NCBI GenBank assembly: GCA_023423335.1 | Contig: JAFAFU010000033.1 | Span: 55,087 to 119,086, forward strand | Source: Bacillota bacterium | GTDB taxonomy: Bacteria; Bacillota; Clostridia; Lachnospirales; Lachnospiraceae | Reading direction: 5' to 3' | DNA: 64,000 bases | Part shown: positions 24,694-34,140 of the stretch, piece by piece | Layout of the letters: the number at the start of each line of letters is the position of its first letter | Numbering within the stretch: the stretch's first letter is position 1 | Position numbers and translations under genes: made by a program | Notes under the pieces: generated by a model | Told to the model about the DNA's origin: nothing | Databases searched by the model: none | What the model saw: the letters and a program-made list of their open reading frames with translations, nothing else

Positions 24694-25954
24694 CGTAAGT
24701 CCCCCTTTCCGGCTTTATCCCTGCCCGCAGAAGCTTGTCCTGATATTTTAGAGAATTTACCCGGATAAGCTGCCCTTTCACCTGGGTAAACTTTTCTTTT
24801 ACCTGGGTAAGTTGTCCTCTTACCCTATTCTCCTCCTCTTCTTTAAACAAATACAGCGTATTCAGCTTGATCTCGCTGTCCACACATTCCAGAACCTCCG
24901 TAATCTCCAGCACCCTGCGGGTCTTATCCCTGAGCCGTCCCAGATGAACGACAATATCGATGGCAGAGGCTATCTGCTTACGGACCGCCAGAAGCGGCAT
25001 ATCCGCTCCCAGCAGGACCAGGGACTCCAAACGGCTCAGCATATCCGCCGGCGAGTTGGCATGCCCGGTGGAAAGAGAGCCGTCATGTCCGGTATTCAGT
25101 GCCTGCAGCATGTCGATTGCCGCTGCATCCCTGACCTCACCTACGATAATCCTGTCCGGTCTCATCCTGAGAGATGTCCTGATCAGATCCCGGATAGAAA
25201 TCCGATTGCCGCCCTCCGTATTGGCATTCCTTGCCTCCAGCCGGACCAGATTGGGAATATTCCGGATCTGGAGCTCTGCTGAATCTTCAATTGTTATGAT
25301 TCGTTCATTTTGGGGGATATAATTTGACAGAACATTTAGAAAGGTGGTTTTTCCGGAACCGGTTCCGCCGCTGATAAAGATATTATAGCCTGCAATAACC
25401 AGCTTCTCCAGGAAGGCTGCCGCTTCTTCGGTAATGGAACCGTATGAAATCAGTTGGCCTATGGTTATCGGATTTTCCGGGAATTTACGGATCGTTATAA
25501 TCGGTCCCTCCATTGCTACGGGAGGAAGTACAATATTAACTCTGGATCCGTCCGAAAGCCTTGCATCCACAATCGGATTGGCTTCATTCACAATACGGTT
25601 GGACTGGGATACGATCTGCTGAACCACATCCTCCAGCTTCTGGTTTGATTCAAAACTCAGATCACAAGCAGTGATCCTTCCGTTTTTTTCAATAAATATT
25701 TTATCCGCACCATTTACCATAATCTCTGTGATGGTATGGTCTTCCACCAGGTCCTGGAGAACGTCAAGCTTCCGAATGGAATTAAATATCTCTCTTCTCA
25801 GCCTTCTCTTCTCCTGTACACTGATATAATTTTCTTTACTTTTTAATATCAGGACCCGGTCTATAATGTCAAGCAGCTCCTCATCCGAAATCTCCTTTGC
25901 TAAGTCAATGTTATGGAGAACTGCCTGCTGCAGCTTTTCCTTTGCCAGCCCCAT
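24680..25954 (-). CDS. TadA/CpaF-family pilus assembly ATPase
   Basis: A 424-residue secretion ATPase. Walker A is GGTGSGKTT (near residue 195), Walker B region RIIVGEVRDAAAIDML (near 268) with the Asp and His boxes between. The N-terminal domain precedes at 1-150. Residues about 383-405 hold three imperfect seven-residue repeats (GQLTQVK, EKFTQVK, GQLIRVN) encoded by 21-bp repeats, which I do not expect in this family. Powers Flp pilus assembly with TadB/TadC. Confidence 0.93.
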   Translation of the reverse strand: MGLAKEKLQQAVLHNIDLAKEISDEELLDIIDRVLILKSKENYISVQEKRRLRREIFNSIRKLDVLQDLVEDHTITEIMVNGADKIFIEKNGRITACDLSFESNQKLEDVVQQIVSQSNRIVNEANPIVDARLSDGSRVNIVLPPVAMEGPIITIRKFPENPITIGQLISYGSITEEAAAFLEKLVIAGYNIFISGGTGSGKTTFLNVLSNYIPQNERIITIEDSAELQIRNIPNLVRLEARNANTEGGNRISIRDLIRTSLRMRPDRIIVGEVRDAAAIDMLQALNTGHDGSLSTGHANSPADMLSRLESLVLLGADMPLLAVRKQIASAIDIVVHLGRLRDKTRRVLEITEVLECVDSEIKLNTLYLFKEEEENRVRGQLTQVKEKFTQVKGQLIRVNSLKYQDKLLRAGIKPERGTYDAGL

Positions 25955-25969
25955 CCCGTACCTCCTTCG

Positions 25970-26962
25970 CTAGAGCATATCCGCCTGTGCCAATGCTGTC
26001 TTCCATAGCTCCTGATCATAGAACTGAATTCCGACCCCATCCGTATGATCTGCCGCCGCAGAATCCGGCAGGCTGATTCGACGAAAACGGTTTTGCCCGG
26101 TATCCGTACCCAGAAGCCTCATCTGCCGCTCCCACTCCTGGTTGACCTTAGCCGAATAAGGGGCTTCCCTGCAAAGAATATCTACTCTGTCACTCAGGTT
26201 CATGAGCTCCATCGTAAATTCCGTATACATTCCAAGGTACAAAATGACCTTGTCATAATCCGTTTTTTTCTTAAGCTCATCAATTAATCTGGCTGCATCC
26301 CCCTTGTTCAGAGAGAGCAGATCCAGACCGTGAGCAAGCCCGGACAGATAGGGAAGCTTACCGGAGTATTTAAGAAGTCTTTTCAGAATTGTAATGAGGT
26401 CAGAGGTCTTCTCCTTCAGGTAATAGGCAAATTCTGACTGAGCCTGGTCTTCCCCCGCAGGAGCAGGGGCTGCCGGAACCGGCAGCAGCTCAAAGGGAAG
26501 ATAAAGTGCCTTACCCTTCTCCGCAAGACAGGCTGCCAGAAACCATGAATAGGCGGCCTCCGGCGGACCCGGCAGCGGTGCGAATACGGAGATAATCTTA
26601 AGGTCTTCGTTCCTCCCCCCTCCGGTATGGTCCTCAAGCCTTGCATAACATGCCATGATATCGGAAAGCACCTCTTTTGCCGCCTGGTATTTAAAAATTT
26701 TATGCGGTTTATCCGTCGGCTTTATGATCTTAAGTTCCGTAAGCACAAAGGTATGCAAGACTTTTTTCTCCGGAAGTTCTTCCGCCTCCATGCCTTCTCC
26801 CAGAAGTAATATCTCAATGTATTTATCATTAAGAAATTCCTTCAGACTGTCTTTTCTGGTAAATACCATAGTCTCAAAGCCTGTCCGGGCACTCTTCATA
26901 ATATAATCCATGAGCCGGGAGGCATAGGATATATCAGAGTCATAGATCGCTAATATTTTCAC
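25970..26962 (-). CDS. TadZ/CpaE-like pilus localisation protein
   Basis: A 330-residue protein starting at GTG 26962 after AGGAGGTG. The first 110 residues look like an atypical receiver domain (MKILAIYDSDISYASRL, no clear phospho-aspartate loop) and the rest like a MinD/ParA-type fold without a proper P-loop: where a deviant Walker A is expected the text reads FAPLPGPPEAAY. It is the first gene of the pilus operon. In relatives TadZ positions the pilus machine at a cell pole. Confidence 0.75.
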   Translation of the reverse strand: MKILAIYDSDISYASRLMDYIMKSARTGFETMVFTRKDSLKEFLNDKYIEILLLGEGMEAEELPEKKVLHTFVLTELKIIKPTDKPHKIFKYQAAKEVLSDIMACYARLEDHTGGGRNEDLKIISVFAPLPGPPEAAYSWFLAACLAEKGKALYLPFELLPVPAAPAPAGEDQAQSEFAYYLKEKTSDLITILKRLLKYSGKLPYLSGLAHGLDLLSLNKGDAARLIDELKKKTDYDKVILYLGMYTEFTMELMNLSDRVDILCREAPYSAKVNQEWERQMRLLGTDTGQNRFRRISLPDSAAADHTDGVGIQFYDQELWKTALAQADML

Positions 26963-27225
26963 TGCGGTGCGGCACCTCCTGTAAATAATGGAATATCTGG
27001 AGCAAAGCCCTGAATAGCCCCTTCCTCCGGAGGGATACTTTTAATGGGATGGATGGAAGACGAGCGAATTGTTAATGAAGGTTAAGAGATAAGAACTGCT
27101 TTAGAATATTTTTACAGATGTATATTACAATAGGAAAAACAGGCTGTCAACGAATTCCCCACGGCAGCCATAATCTTTGTCCATATTATATATACCGGAA
27201 TAAAATCCGTGACATTATGCACAAC

Positions 27226-27498
27226 TTATCGGAAGGTATAATACATTGCCAGTCCATACAGAAGGATAAAGCCGGGAAGTCCCAGCAGTCCGTTCGATAA
27301 TACGGTTACTGAGTTCACTCCCACCGTAAAGTGATATCCCTGGCTTTTCAAGGCAAAATCCAGGAGACATATCCCGGCCGTTCCTACACATGCCCGAAGT
27401 GCAAAATCCACCATCAGGTCCGGTCTGCGCCGGATCAGGCAGAATGCGATAAAACCGATACAGATTATAATGATACCCGCCAATATGATCTTATTCAT
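27226..27498 (-). CDS. bofA: BofA-like pro-sigma-K processing regulator
   Basis: A 90-residue membrane protein with two or three helices and the BofA C-terminal signature VGVNSVTVLSNGLLGLPGFI followed by LLYGL. GGAGG lies before the ATG. In Bacillus, BofA inhibits SpoIVFB to control the timing of pro-sigma-K processing. In clostridia its role is less clear but it marks a spore former. The 263 bases between it and TadZ hold nothing that I can support. Confidence 0.85.
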   Translation of the reverse strand: MNKIILAGIIIICIGFIAFCLIRRRPDLMVDFALRACVGTAGICLLDFALKSQGYHFTVGVNSVTVLSNGLLGLPGFILLYGLAMYYTFR

Positions 27499-27699
27499 AC
27501 CAAACCTCCCTTCCCTCCAAGCGGAGGCACAAAGAGCCTAAACTGCCGCCAGCAGCCTAAAAAGCTTATGAAAATAAAAATTATACAATCTCTTATATTT
27601 ATATACCGCATTATCCATTTTATTCTAATAAATAGAATAAATGGGAGATAAATTGACTATACTATAGCAAAATAAGCAAGTAAAAGGATGGTGTTATCC

Positions 27700-27924
27700 A
27701 TGTCGCTGGTCTCCAAGAAGAAACAGAAGCGTCCCAATAAATACGATCTTCTTATCCTTGAGATTAATAAGACAAAGATTGCTCTGGAAGCTGCTTACTC
27801 GAATTTTGAGAATGTGGTTGATCCGGATTTGATTGATAGTTGCATCTATGAAATGAATGCTGTGCAAAACCGTTATCGATTTCTTCTGAAGCAAGCAAAA
27901 GCCTATGATAATAATTACTGTTGA
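27700..27924 (+). CDS. YaaL-like protein (DUF2508)
   Basis: A 74-residue protein. ATG 27700 is preferred to ATG 27688, since the AAGG at 27684 is better placed for it. The C-terminal motif DLIDSCIYEMNAVQNRYRFL is the DUF2508 signature. In Bacillus yaaL lies beside bofA; here the two are neighbours but divergent. Function unknown. Confidence 0.8.
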   Translation: MSLVSKKKQKRPNKYDLLILEINKTKIALEAAYSNFENVVDPDLIDSCIYEMNAVQNRYRFLLKQAKAYDNNYC

Positions 27925-28011
27925 TGAAAATGATCCTCGCTTTTCTTCATCACCTCACCCTTTCGTATAAAATATAAATCCGCAGGATCTGCCGCACGAC
28001 AATAACGCAGT

Positions 28012-28072
28012 AAGAGGCGCCCCAGGCTTCCATATTACACACAGTGTATAAAGGAAGTGCAGGGCGCCTCTT
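28012..28072. other. long imperfect hairpin after YaaL
   Basis: AAGAGGCGCCC at 28012 onwards pairs with the GGGCGCCTCTT ending at 28072, extended by CTTCC/GGAAG after a small bulge. Either strand can fold; neither has a good T run. It may end the yaaL transcript. Confidence 0.5.
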
Positions 28073-28126
28073 ATAATCTCATTTGTAGTTTCACAAAGCT
28101 GATCCTTGGTTCTTCAATGGTGCAAT

Positions 28127-28330
28127 AATCCTTCGTACCTTGCATCCTTTGTGCTTTAGAATCTTCGGTACTTTTAACACTTTTGTAATCTGAGGTCTTT
28201 CGTACGTTTCAATTCCTTAGTATTTTAGAACCCTTTGTACGTTAGAAGCCTTTGTATTTTAAAATCCTTTGTTCCTTAAAATCTTCTGTACCTTAAAATC
28301 TTTCGTGCTTTAAAAATCTTTCGTAGCTTT
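28127..28330. repeat. degenerate 17-bp tandem repeat, about 12 copies
   Basis: Units of 16-18 bases with the consensus ATCCTTTGTACCTTAAA occur head to tail from 28127 to about 28330, right after the fliS stop (28355). Later copies are more alike than the earlier ones. There are no spacers, so it is not a CRISPR. No open frame follows the period. Confidence 0.85.
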
Positions 28331-28354
28331 CCCTTCCTCATCCGTAAATGGCTT

Positions 28355-28834
28355 CTATGCAATGAACCCCCGGTTCCCGTTGCCGGGATTTAAGTAAGTT
28401 TCATTCAACTTACCTTTGCCGTAGGTTAAGCCCGCGTAAAGCTGCTGTGAATTGCGCATCATGGGTCCGCTGTTATCCTGCCTGCTTACTCCCTCAAATC
28501 CGCCAAGAAGCTTCTTAAGTACTGTTTCTGCGCTGTCAAGGGGCTGCAGGCTTCTCTTCATGATGGCTGTAATAAGCTGTCGGTTTATGTATATATATAA
28601 GCTGATTAAATCATAGGAAATAATATACCGGTAATCCAGGGAAGCCATCAGCTCACTGACGCATTTCTGTGCCTTCTTCAATCCCCTGTCAAAATCCGTC
28701 TGCCTGCCGTCTGCAAAAGCCTGGCTGGCATCCTTGATCTCTGTAAGAGCCATCTCGTAGAGGATGACAATCAGTTCTGTTCTGGATGCCTGCGAAATCC
28801 TGGCTGTAAAGCTATGGATTGCCTCTTTATTCAT
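28355..28834 (-). CDS. fliS: flagellin export chaperone FliS
   Basis: A 159-residue helical protein. Recognised by the ASRTELIVILYEMAL start helix, AQKCVSELMASLDYRYIIS core and the C-terminal SGPMMRNSQQLYAGLTYGKG segment. FliS binds the C-terminal end of flagellin in the cytosol and delivers it to the export apparatus. It lies 27 bases after the flagellin stop and is presumably co-transcribed. Its length is slightly above the usual 120-135 residues because of a C-terminal extension. Confidence 0.85.
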   Translation of the reverse strand: MNKEAIHSFTARISQASRTELIVILYEMALTEIKDASQAFADGRQTDFDRGLKKAQKCVSELMASLDYRYIISYDLISLYIYINRQLITAIMKRSLQPLDSAETVLKKLLGGFEGVSRQDNSGPMMRNSQQLYAGLTYGKGKLNETYLNPGNGNRGFIA

Positions 28835-28861
28835 CTCTTACCCTCCGCGCTTTACCTGTAT

Positions 28862-30472
28862 TTATTGCTGCAATAAGGCCAGTACAGACTGAGGTCTCTG
28901 GTTCGCCTGTGCCAGCATGGAGGTTCCAGCCTGTGAAAGTACGTTCTTCTGGGTATATTCCGCCATTTCCTCCGCCATATCCACATCCTTGATTCGGGAC
29001 AGGGATTCCGTCATATTCTCAGAAGTGACATCCAGGTTTGATATGGAATGCTCCAGACGATTCTGGTAAGCACCCAGCTTCGAGCGGATTTCTGATACCT
29101 GGTTAATTGCCATATCCAGCAGGCCGATCGCTTCCTGGGCACCGTCCGCGGTTCCGACATTGATTTTATCGATTCCCAGGGTCTGCGGATTTACCTTCGG
29201 GATTCGGACAGACATAATTTGTCCTTCATTGGCTCCGATCTGAAGATCCATCGGACCGGCATCCAGAACCGATACCGTAACATCCTGCTCCGTTCCGGCA
29301 TCGGTGATGTCACTGTCCTGCGTTGCACCCGCAGTATCAACAATTCTGGTATCCTGGAATTCTGTTCCTACGGTTCCCGGCTCAACCATAAATATCATTT
29401 TAAAGTCATTTCTGTCCGATACGGTTATCCTGTTTCCTCTGACAGACAGGGTTGCCGTATCTTCAAATAAGGAATTTGCCGGCGGGGGAGATGATTTCAG
29501 GACTAATTCTGCTTTGGCATCCGTTCCGCTTGCTTTCGCACCCGTAATCGTAAAGCCGAGCAAAGAGCATAAATTTTCATTATCACAATAGAGTTCTATC
29601 TTTTTATTTGAACCAAAATCCCTGGTGACAAATACCAGGGTATCTCCTTCCTCCATGGGTTTACTGGTATATCCGGCCATGTCATGATTTTGATCCACTG
29701 CCGGCTGCGTACCGGTCGGATTGGCCGTACTTCGGATATCCCCGGTATCCACTGCGAACACATTGATGTCTACGTTATCACAGGCATCACGGATCTTCAT
29801 GAATACTTCCTCCACCGTGTCTCCCGCTTTTATTTCTACCGCTTCCCCGTTAATATTAATGGAGCCTGCTTCTTCCTCGGTTATCTTTCTTGTGGCTGCA
29901 GTAAAGGTTCCCCCAAAATCGGCAACCTCATAGCCTACAACAACCGCCTGTCTGGCATCCTGCGTTATATTAACGGTATAGTCACCGACGGCTACGGTAT
30001 CCGATAAAGATACCAGGCTCACACTGTTATTGCTGGAATAGGATTTTCGGTCTATATTACCATCCAGCAGGGTCATCGTATTAAATTCCGTGGTTTCCGA
30101 AATTCTGGTGATTTCCTCGCTCAACTGGTCTATCTCCGCTTGGATTGCGATTCGATCCTCCGTCGTATAGATACCGTTTGAGGACTGTACGGCAAGCTCT
30201 CTCATTCTTTGGAGCATGGATTCAACCTCTACCAACGCTCCTTCTGCTGTTTGAATAACCGAGATACCGTCAGAAGCATTTCTGGAGGCCTGCTCCAGAC
30301 CTGCGATCTGGGTCCTCATCTTTTCTGATATGGCAAGTCCCGCGGAGTCATCCGCCGCACTGTTGATGCGGTACCCGGAGGATAGTCTCTCCAGACTTGC
30401 ATCCAGGAATTGATTTGTTCTTAACAGCTGGTTATTAGCCTTTAAAGCCGAAATGTTATGATTAATTCTCAT
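28862..30472 (-). CDS. flagellin
   Basis: A 536-residue filament subunit. ATG 30472 (MRINHNISALKANNQLLRTN) is preferred; the 13 codons before it lack the conserved start. The conserved D0/D1 parts are at residues 1-165 and about 440-536 (ending QANQRPQSVLALLQQ), with a variable middle of about 270 residues that should be surface exposed. It has no cysteine-rich or transmembrane part. FliS is encoded directly downstream and the FliK-like gene upstream. Confidence 0.93.
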   Translation of the reverse strand: MRINHNISALKANNQLLRTNQFLDASLERLSSGYRINSAADDSAGLAISEKMRTQIAGLEQASRNASDGISVIQTAEGALVEVESMLQRMRELAVQSSNGIYTTEDRIAIQAEIDQLSEEITRISETTEFNTMTLLDGNIDRKSYSSNNSVSLVSLSDTVAVGDYTVNITQDARQAVVVGYEVADFGGTFTAATRKITEEEAGSININGEAVEIKAGDTVEEVFMKIRDACDNVDINVFAVDTGDIRSTANPTGTQPAVDQNHDMAGYTSKPMEEGDTLVFVTRDFGSNKKIELYCDNENLCSLLGFTITGAKASGTDAKAELVLKSSPPPANSLFEDTATLSVRGNRITVSDRNDFKMIFMVEPGTVGTEFQDTRIVDTAGATQDSDITDAGTEQDVTVSVLDAGPMDLQIGANEGQIMSVRIPKVNPQTLGIDKINVGTADGAQEAIGLLDMAINQVSEIRSKLGAYQNRLEHSISNLDVTSENMTESLSRIKDVDMAEEMAEYTQKNVLSQAGTSMLAQANQRPQSVLALLQQ

Positions 30473-30640
30473 ACCCTTTTCTTTCCTTTCTGCTTTGACT
30501 GCCATACCCATCCGTGTCTACATGGTTCGTCAAATAAATAGTCTTAATCAGCAACCTCCGTGTGCTGAAGGAATCCTTATCTTTTGTAGCTGCGCGGCCG
30601 GTCTCATATACAGGCCTTCCGCTTAATAAGTCTTTTCCTG

Positions 30641-33600
30641 TTATGATGCAGCCGTTTTGTCTGCCATCGCTTTTGCCTCCGCCATGCCAATTGTTAAAAC
30701 CAGGCCTCTGGCAATGCGGTACAGCAGCCTCTCTGTTTCAGAATTCCGGGAAGCTTGCTGCTCTTCTCCCTCCTGCTTCTGATAGGTATAGGTATCCTTC
30801 ACAAGCCTGTCATAGCATACCCCCAGCTGCTTTACGGTTATGTTCTCCTCTTTCAGCATCTCTTTGACACTGGGAAGGTTTTCCTGCAGTAGTTCTGCCC
30901 CCCTGCGGCTGTCACTGGCAATATAGCCGTTCAGCAGTTTATCCTTCAGGGAAATGTCGCCCTTTACCCTTCCCAGGGCTTCTGACTGCAGGCTTACCGT
31001 CACCTTCCCGGTGCTGCCCGTTCCCCGGATAATTGTAAGATTGATGCCGGTGATCCCATTTTGGGTCTCAACCGGGATCTGATAAAATTCCTTCGCTGCG
31101 AGCGTTTTCATAAGCTTCATATGCGCTCCCAGCTCCTTTAGCTCCGCCAGACGCTTAGAATCAATCCGCTCTGATAAGCTCTCCTTAAGGAATAGCTTCT
31201 CTGCTTCGGTGCCCAACTGCTCGTATGTCATATTGATGGAATCCTTGTCGATAAGATTATCGGCTAATTCTTCTATTTCCTGAAGATTGTTCTGAGAATT
31301 TATCTCTGCATTTTCATCCCTTAACTGGAAGTATTTCTTAAAGAAGCCTCCGCTGTTATTCAGGATCTGTCCCGCTATCATAATATTTGCTGTTGTACAG
31401 GGTACTTTGAAATCCTCCAGAAACCGTACCGCCTGATCCGCATTCTGATATATCTGTTTAAACTGACTAAGCTTCTCCTCATAAACCTGATCTTCCTTCG
31501 CTGAGTTCCCGGCGGACTTCAGCAGGTCGAATAATTTATCAACCGCTGCATCCTTGATATCCTCCCAGATTCCCTGTCCCGGCGATAGGATATCCGTCAT
31601 TTCCTTCGAGGCCTGCAGGGCAGGTAATACTCCATGGTGAAGCTTTTGCCAAACCATATGCAGTGCTTCCGGAGAAAGCTCGGAGAGCATCTGCCTGATT
31701 TCCTGATTCATGAATTCGGCCCTGGCCTCTTTCCCGGCTGCTATCTCCTCCTGCCTTTCTGCCGCTTCCGAAGCAGCCTCCTCCCCATACACCCGGCTAA
31801 GCTGGTCTGTAATGGTTTCCTCCCGGCCGTCAAGGCCCTCCAGAAAACCAAAATTATCATCCACTGCGGCATCAACGTGGCCTCTATGTATACTTCTGAC
31901 CGCTGTAAGAAGATTACTTAAGGTAACCTCCCGGTCCGCTTTAATGACCGCTCCCAGTGCTGCTCCATCTGTCTTATCAATACTGTGTAATAAACGGTAA
32001 ATTCCGATATATGCTTTCCGTTCCTCCTCTGAGATTCCGGCATTCTTCTCCAGCCTTCGAAGGTAGGTGCTGAATTTCTCTTCCGCGGTAATACCCTGTT
32101 CCTTCCTCAGCTCATCAATCTTCCGGTTCAACTCGCTGATGGGAACTCCCAGCGGATTTATGCCTTCCTTGATCAGACGGACGGTCACGGCCGGATGCAG
32201 GTTCTTCATAAGCGTATTAACCTCCAGATCAAAGGCCTTGATCTGGTCCAGGTTCTCCCGGGTAATCTCCATACGGTTATATCCCAGAATTCTGACTGCC
32301 CGCTGATTATATACGGTATCCTCCATACCCAGTTCCTTTAGCAGAGAGCCGGTATGCAAAAATGCTTTCTGGATAGAATCCCCATATTCCCTATTGGGTT
32401 CCGTTTGTAAGCTCTCGTATTGCTCCCTGGCTTTGGTCAGCTGCACCGACAGCGCATTGCCTTCCTTCAGAAGTCCGGGAATGGTCTGAAGTCTGCGGGT
32501 TGATAAGGTAGTGCCCAGTACATAAAGAGGGACAGTTTTCAACCGCTCCAGACCATCCGTGGTTTCCCTCAGGATGCTGATCTGATCTGCGTCAGCATCA
32601 AAATCCGCCTCCTTAAACAGGCTGCGGTAATAGCTCTCCTCCAGTTCTTTAAGCTCCTCCACTACCCGTTCAAGGCTCTGGGTTTCTATATGGATACCCC
32701 TGCGTTCCAGACTGCCTGCTGCCTCCGTCGTCATCTTCAGCCTCAGTTCCTCCAGCAGCCTTTGGGCTCTCACTGCCTCCATCTGCTGCTTGTCGGTCAG
32801 TTCCTTGTCTTGCGCCTCTTTTATACACTCTTCCCTGTATCTTAAGTCCAGCAGAAGCTTTAAATTAATCTCTTTCTCTGTTCTGGCCGCATCCCGGATC
32901 TCTTCCTTACTGACGGAACCGATATCCTCCACCAGCTTCTGCATCCTTTCCTGCTGTCCCGGAATTACGATAACATCCTTCGGGGCAGCCCCTTTGCCCA
33001 TGTCCTCCAGTATCCGGTCCAGGACCTCGGACTGGTCGCCGAAGGCTTCCATATCGGAAAGACGGCAGTAATAAATAAAATTCTCCTCCGTCAGCGGCAG
33101 GCGGTTTTCCACAAGCCATTTTGCCCTTTCCAGGCTCTCTGCATTAATAGCATAGCCGGAGGCTTCGATCACCGCTTCCACCTGTGGGAGCAGTTCCGAC
33201 CAGGCCTCCTCCGAAAGGACTGTTTCCTTCCCGGCATGTCCTCTGCTGTGCCGGGCCTTATAAAGGTTCTCAAGCGTCGGCGGAAGCTCTGACCGAATCA
33301 GATACTTCATTGCATCTTCATCCAGTTTACCGATGGAGGTGCTTAAATTAAGCGCTGACATTACCTTCTTAACTATGTCCTCCGCTGCCGGAAGATTGGC
33401 CTCTTTCAGCCTCCGCTTAATCTCCGTCTCCTGGCGGGCTCCTTCCTGTCCCTTTCCTCCCTTCCTGCTCTGTTCCTGTCCATCGGAACCGAAGCACCGG
33501 GAGGTCTTATGTCTGGTAATAGCTTCCCCCAGACCGGAGATCGTAAATTCCTCTACCGGAAAGCCTTCCTTCTCCAGAGCCTGGTAATCCTTCTCTGTTA

Positions 33601-34057
33601 TTTTGGAGAGATATTCTTCGATCTTACTCATGTTGTTCTTATGTTCTTCTTCCCGTTCCGTCTGCTTTCCCTCCTGCTCTTTCCGGGATAATAAAACGTC
33701 ACGGTCCGCATCCAGTCTAAGTATCGCTTCCATTGCTTTCCCGTTTTGTGCAGCATTTTGGCCGGCCGCCGACAATTCTATCTGGCTGCCGGATATACTT
33801 AGCACCTCAAACAGGATGGAGGCACCTACGAAGGCATGGGGGAACATCTCCCGGGGCGCAGTTATTTCATGCTCCTGAAGCATTATCTTTATTCCGGCTC
33901 CCAAAGCGGTGACTTTTCCTGTCACCTGCTGCCCCACAGATAATTTCAGCAGACGATCTCCGGGTTCGTTTTTCCTTGCAAGGGAATTCTGATTATGATG
34001 TATGTCCTTCCTCTGGATAATAGTATTGCTCCGGTAAAACGTATGCTCCATCCCCAT
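30641..34057 (-). CDS. giant FliK-like flagellar protein (DUF6240-like)
   Basis: A 1138-residue protein; ATG 34057 has AAGG seven bases upstream. The start has a short beta-rich unit (LLKLSVGQQVTGKVTALGAG, similar to the N-terminal segment of hook-length proteins), most of the body is charged and helical with repeated TISGLGEAI- and ITRENLDQIKAFD-like units, and residues about 1030-1110 look like a hook-length control domain (GKVTVSLQSEALGRVKGDIS). The family resembles DUF6240, found next to flagellar genes. It probably controls hook or rod length, but it is far longer than FliK. Confidence 0.7.
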   Translation of the reverse strand: MGMEHTFYRSNTIIQRKDIHHNQNSLARKNEPGDRLLKLSVGQQVTGKVTALGAGIKIMLQEHEITAPREMFPHAFVGASILFEVLSISGSQIELSAAGQNAAQNGKAMEAILRLDADRDVLLSRKEQEGKQTEREEEHKNNMSKIEEYLSKITEKDYQALEKEGFPVEEFTISGLGEAITRHKTSRCFGSDGQEQSRKGGKGQEGARQETEIKRRLKEANLPAAEDIVKKVMSALNLSTSIGKLDEDAMKYLIRSELPPTLENLYKARHSRGHAGKETVLSEEAWSELLPQVEAVIEASGYAINAESLERAKWLVENRLPLTEENFIYYCRLSDMEAFGDQSEVLDRILEDMGKGAAPKDVIVIPGQQERMQKLVEDIGSVSKEEIRDAARTEKEINLKLLLDLRYREECIKEAQDKELTDKQQMEAVRAQRLLEELRLKMTTEAAGSLERRGIHIETQSLERVVEELKELEESYYRSLFKEADFDADADQISILRETTDGLERLKTVPLYVLGTTLSTRRLQTIPGLLKEGNALSVQLTKAREQYESLQTEPNREYGDSIQKAFLHTGSLLKELGMEDTVYNQRAVRILGYNRMEITRENLDQIKAFDLEVNTLMKNLHPAVTVRLIKEGINPLGVPISELNRKIDELRKEQGITAEEKFSTYLRRLEKNAGISEEERKAYIGIYRLLHSIDKTDGAALGAVIKADREVTLSNLLTAVRSIHRGHVDAAVDDNFGFLEGLDGREETITDQLSRVYGEEAASEAAERQEEIAAGKEARAEFMNQEIRQMLSELSPEALHMVWQKLHHGVLPALQASKEMTDILSPGQGIWEDIKDAAVDKLFDLLKSAGNSAKEDQVYEEKLSQFKQIYQNADQAVRFLEDFKVPCTTANIMIAGQILNNSGGFFKKYFQLRDENAEINSQNNLQEIEELADNLIDKDSINMTYEQLGTEAEKLFLKESLSERIDSKRLAELKELGAHMKLMKTLAAKEFYQIPVETQNGITGINLTIIRGTGSTGKVTVSLQSEALGRVKGDISLKDKLLNGYIASDSRRGAELLQENLPSVKEMLKEENITVKQLGVCYDRLVKDTYTYQKQEGEEQQASRNSETERLLYRIARGLVLTIGMAEAKAMADKTAAS

Positions 34058-34128
34058 CACCAAGCCTTCTTGTAATAATATAGCCTTATTTTTAATAAAA
34101 CTTTAACCTCTATTTTCATCCGTTTTGA

Positions 34129-34134
34129 TATAAT
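34129..34134 (+). promoter_or_regulatory. -10 box before the structured RNA
   Basis: TATAAT at 34129-34134, preceded by TTTTGA. Transcription would begin near 34141, at the first base of the structured RNA. Confidence 0.45.
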
Positions 34135-34140
34135 GTTCAC

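Noticed and set aside
28127..28330. CRISPR array
   Set aside because: The repeat units are head to tail with no unique spacers and no cas genes near.
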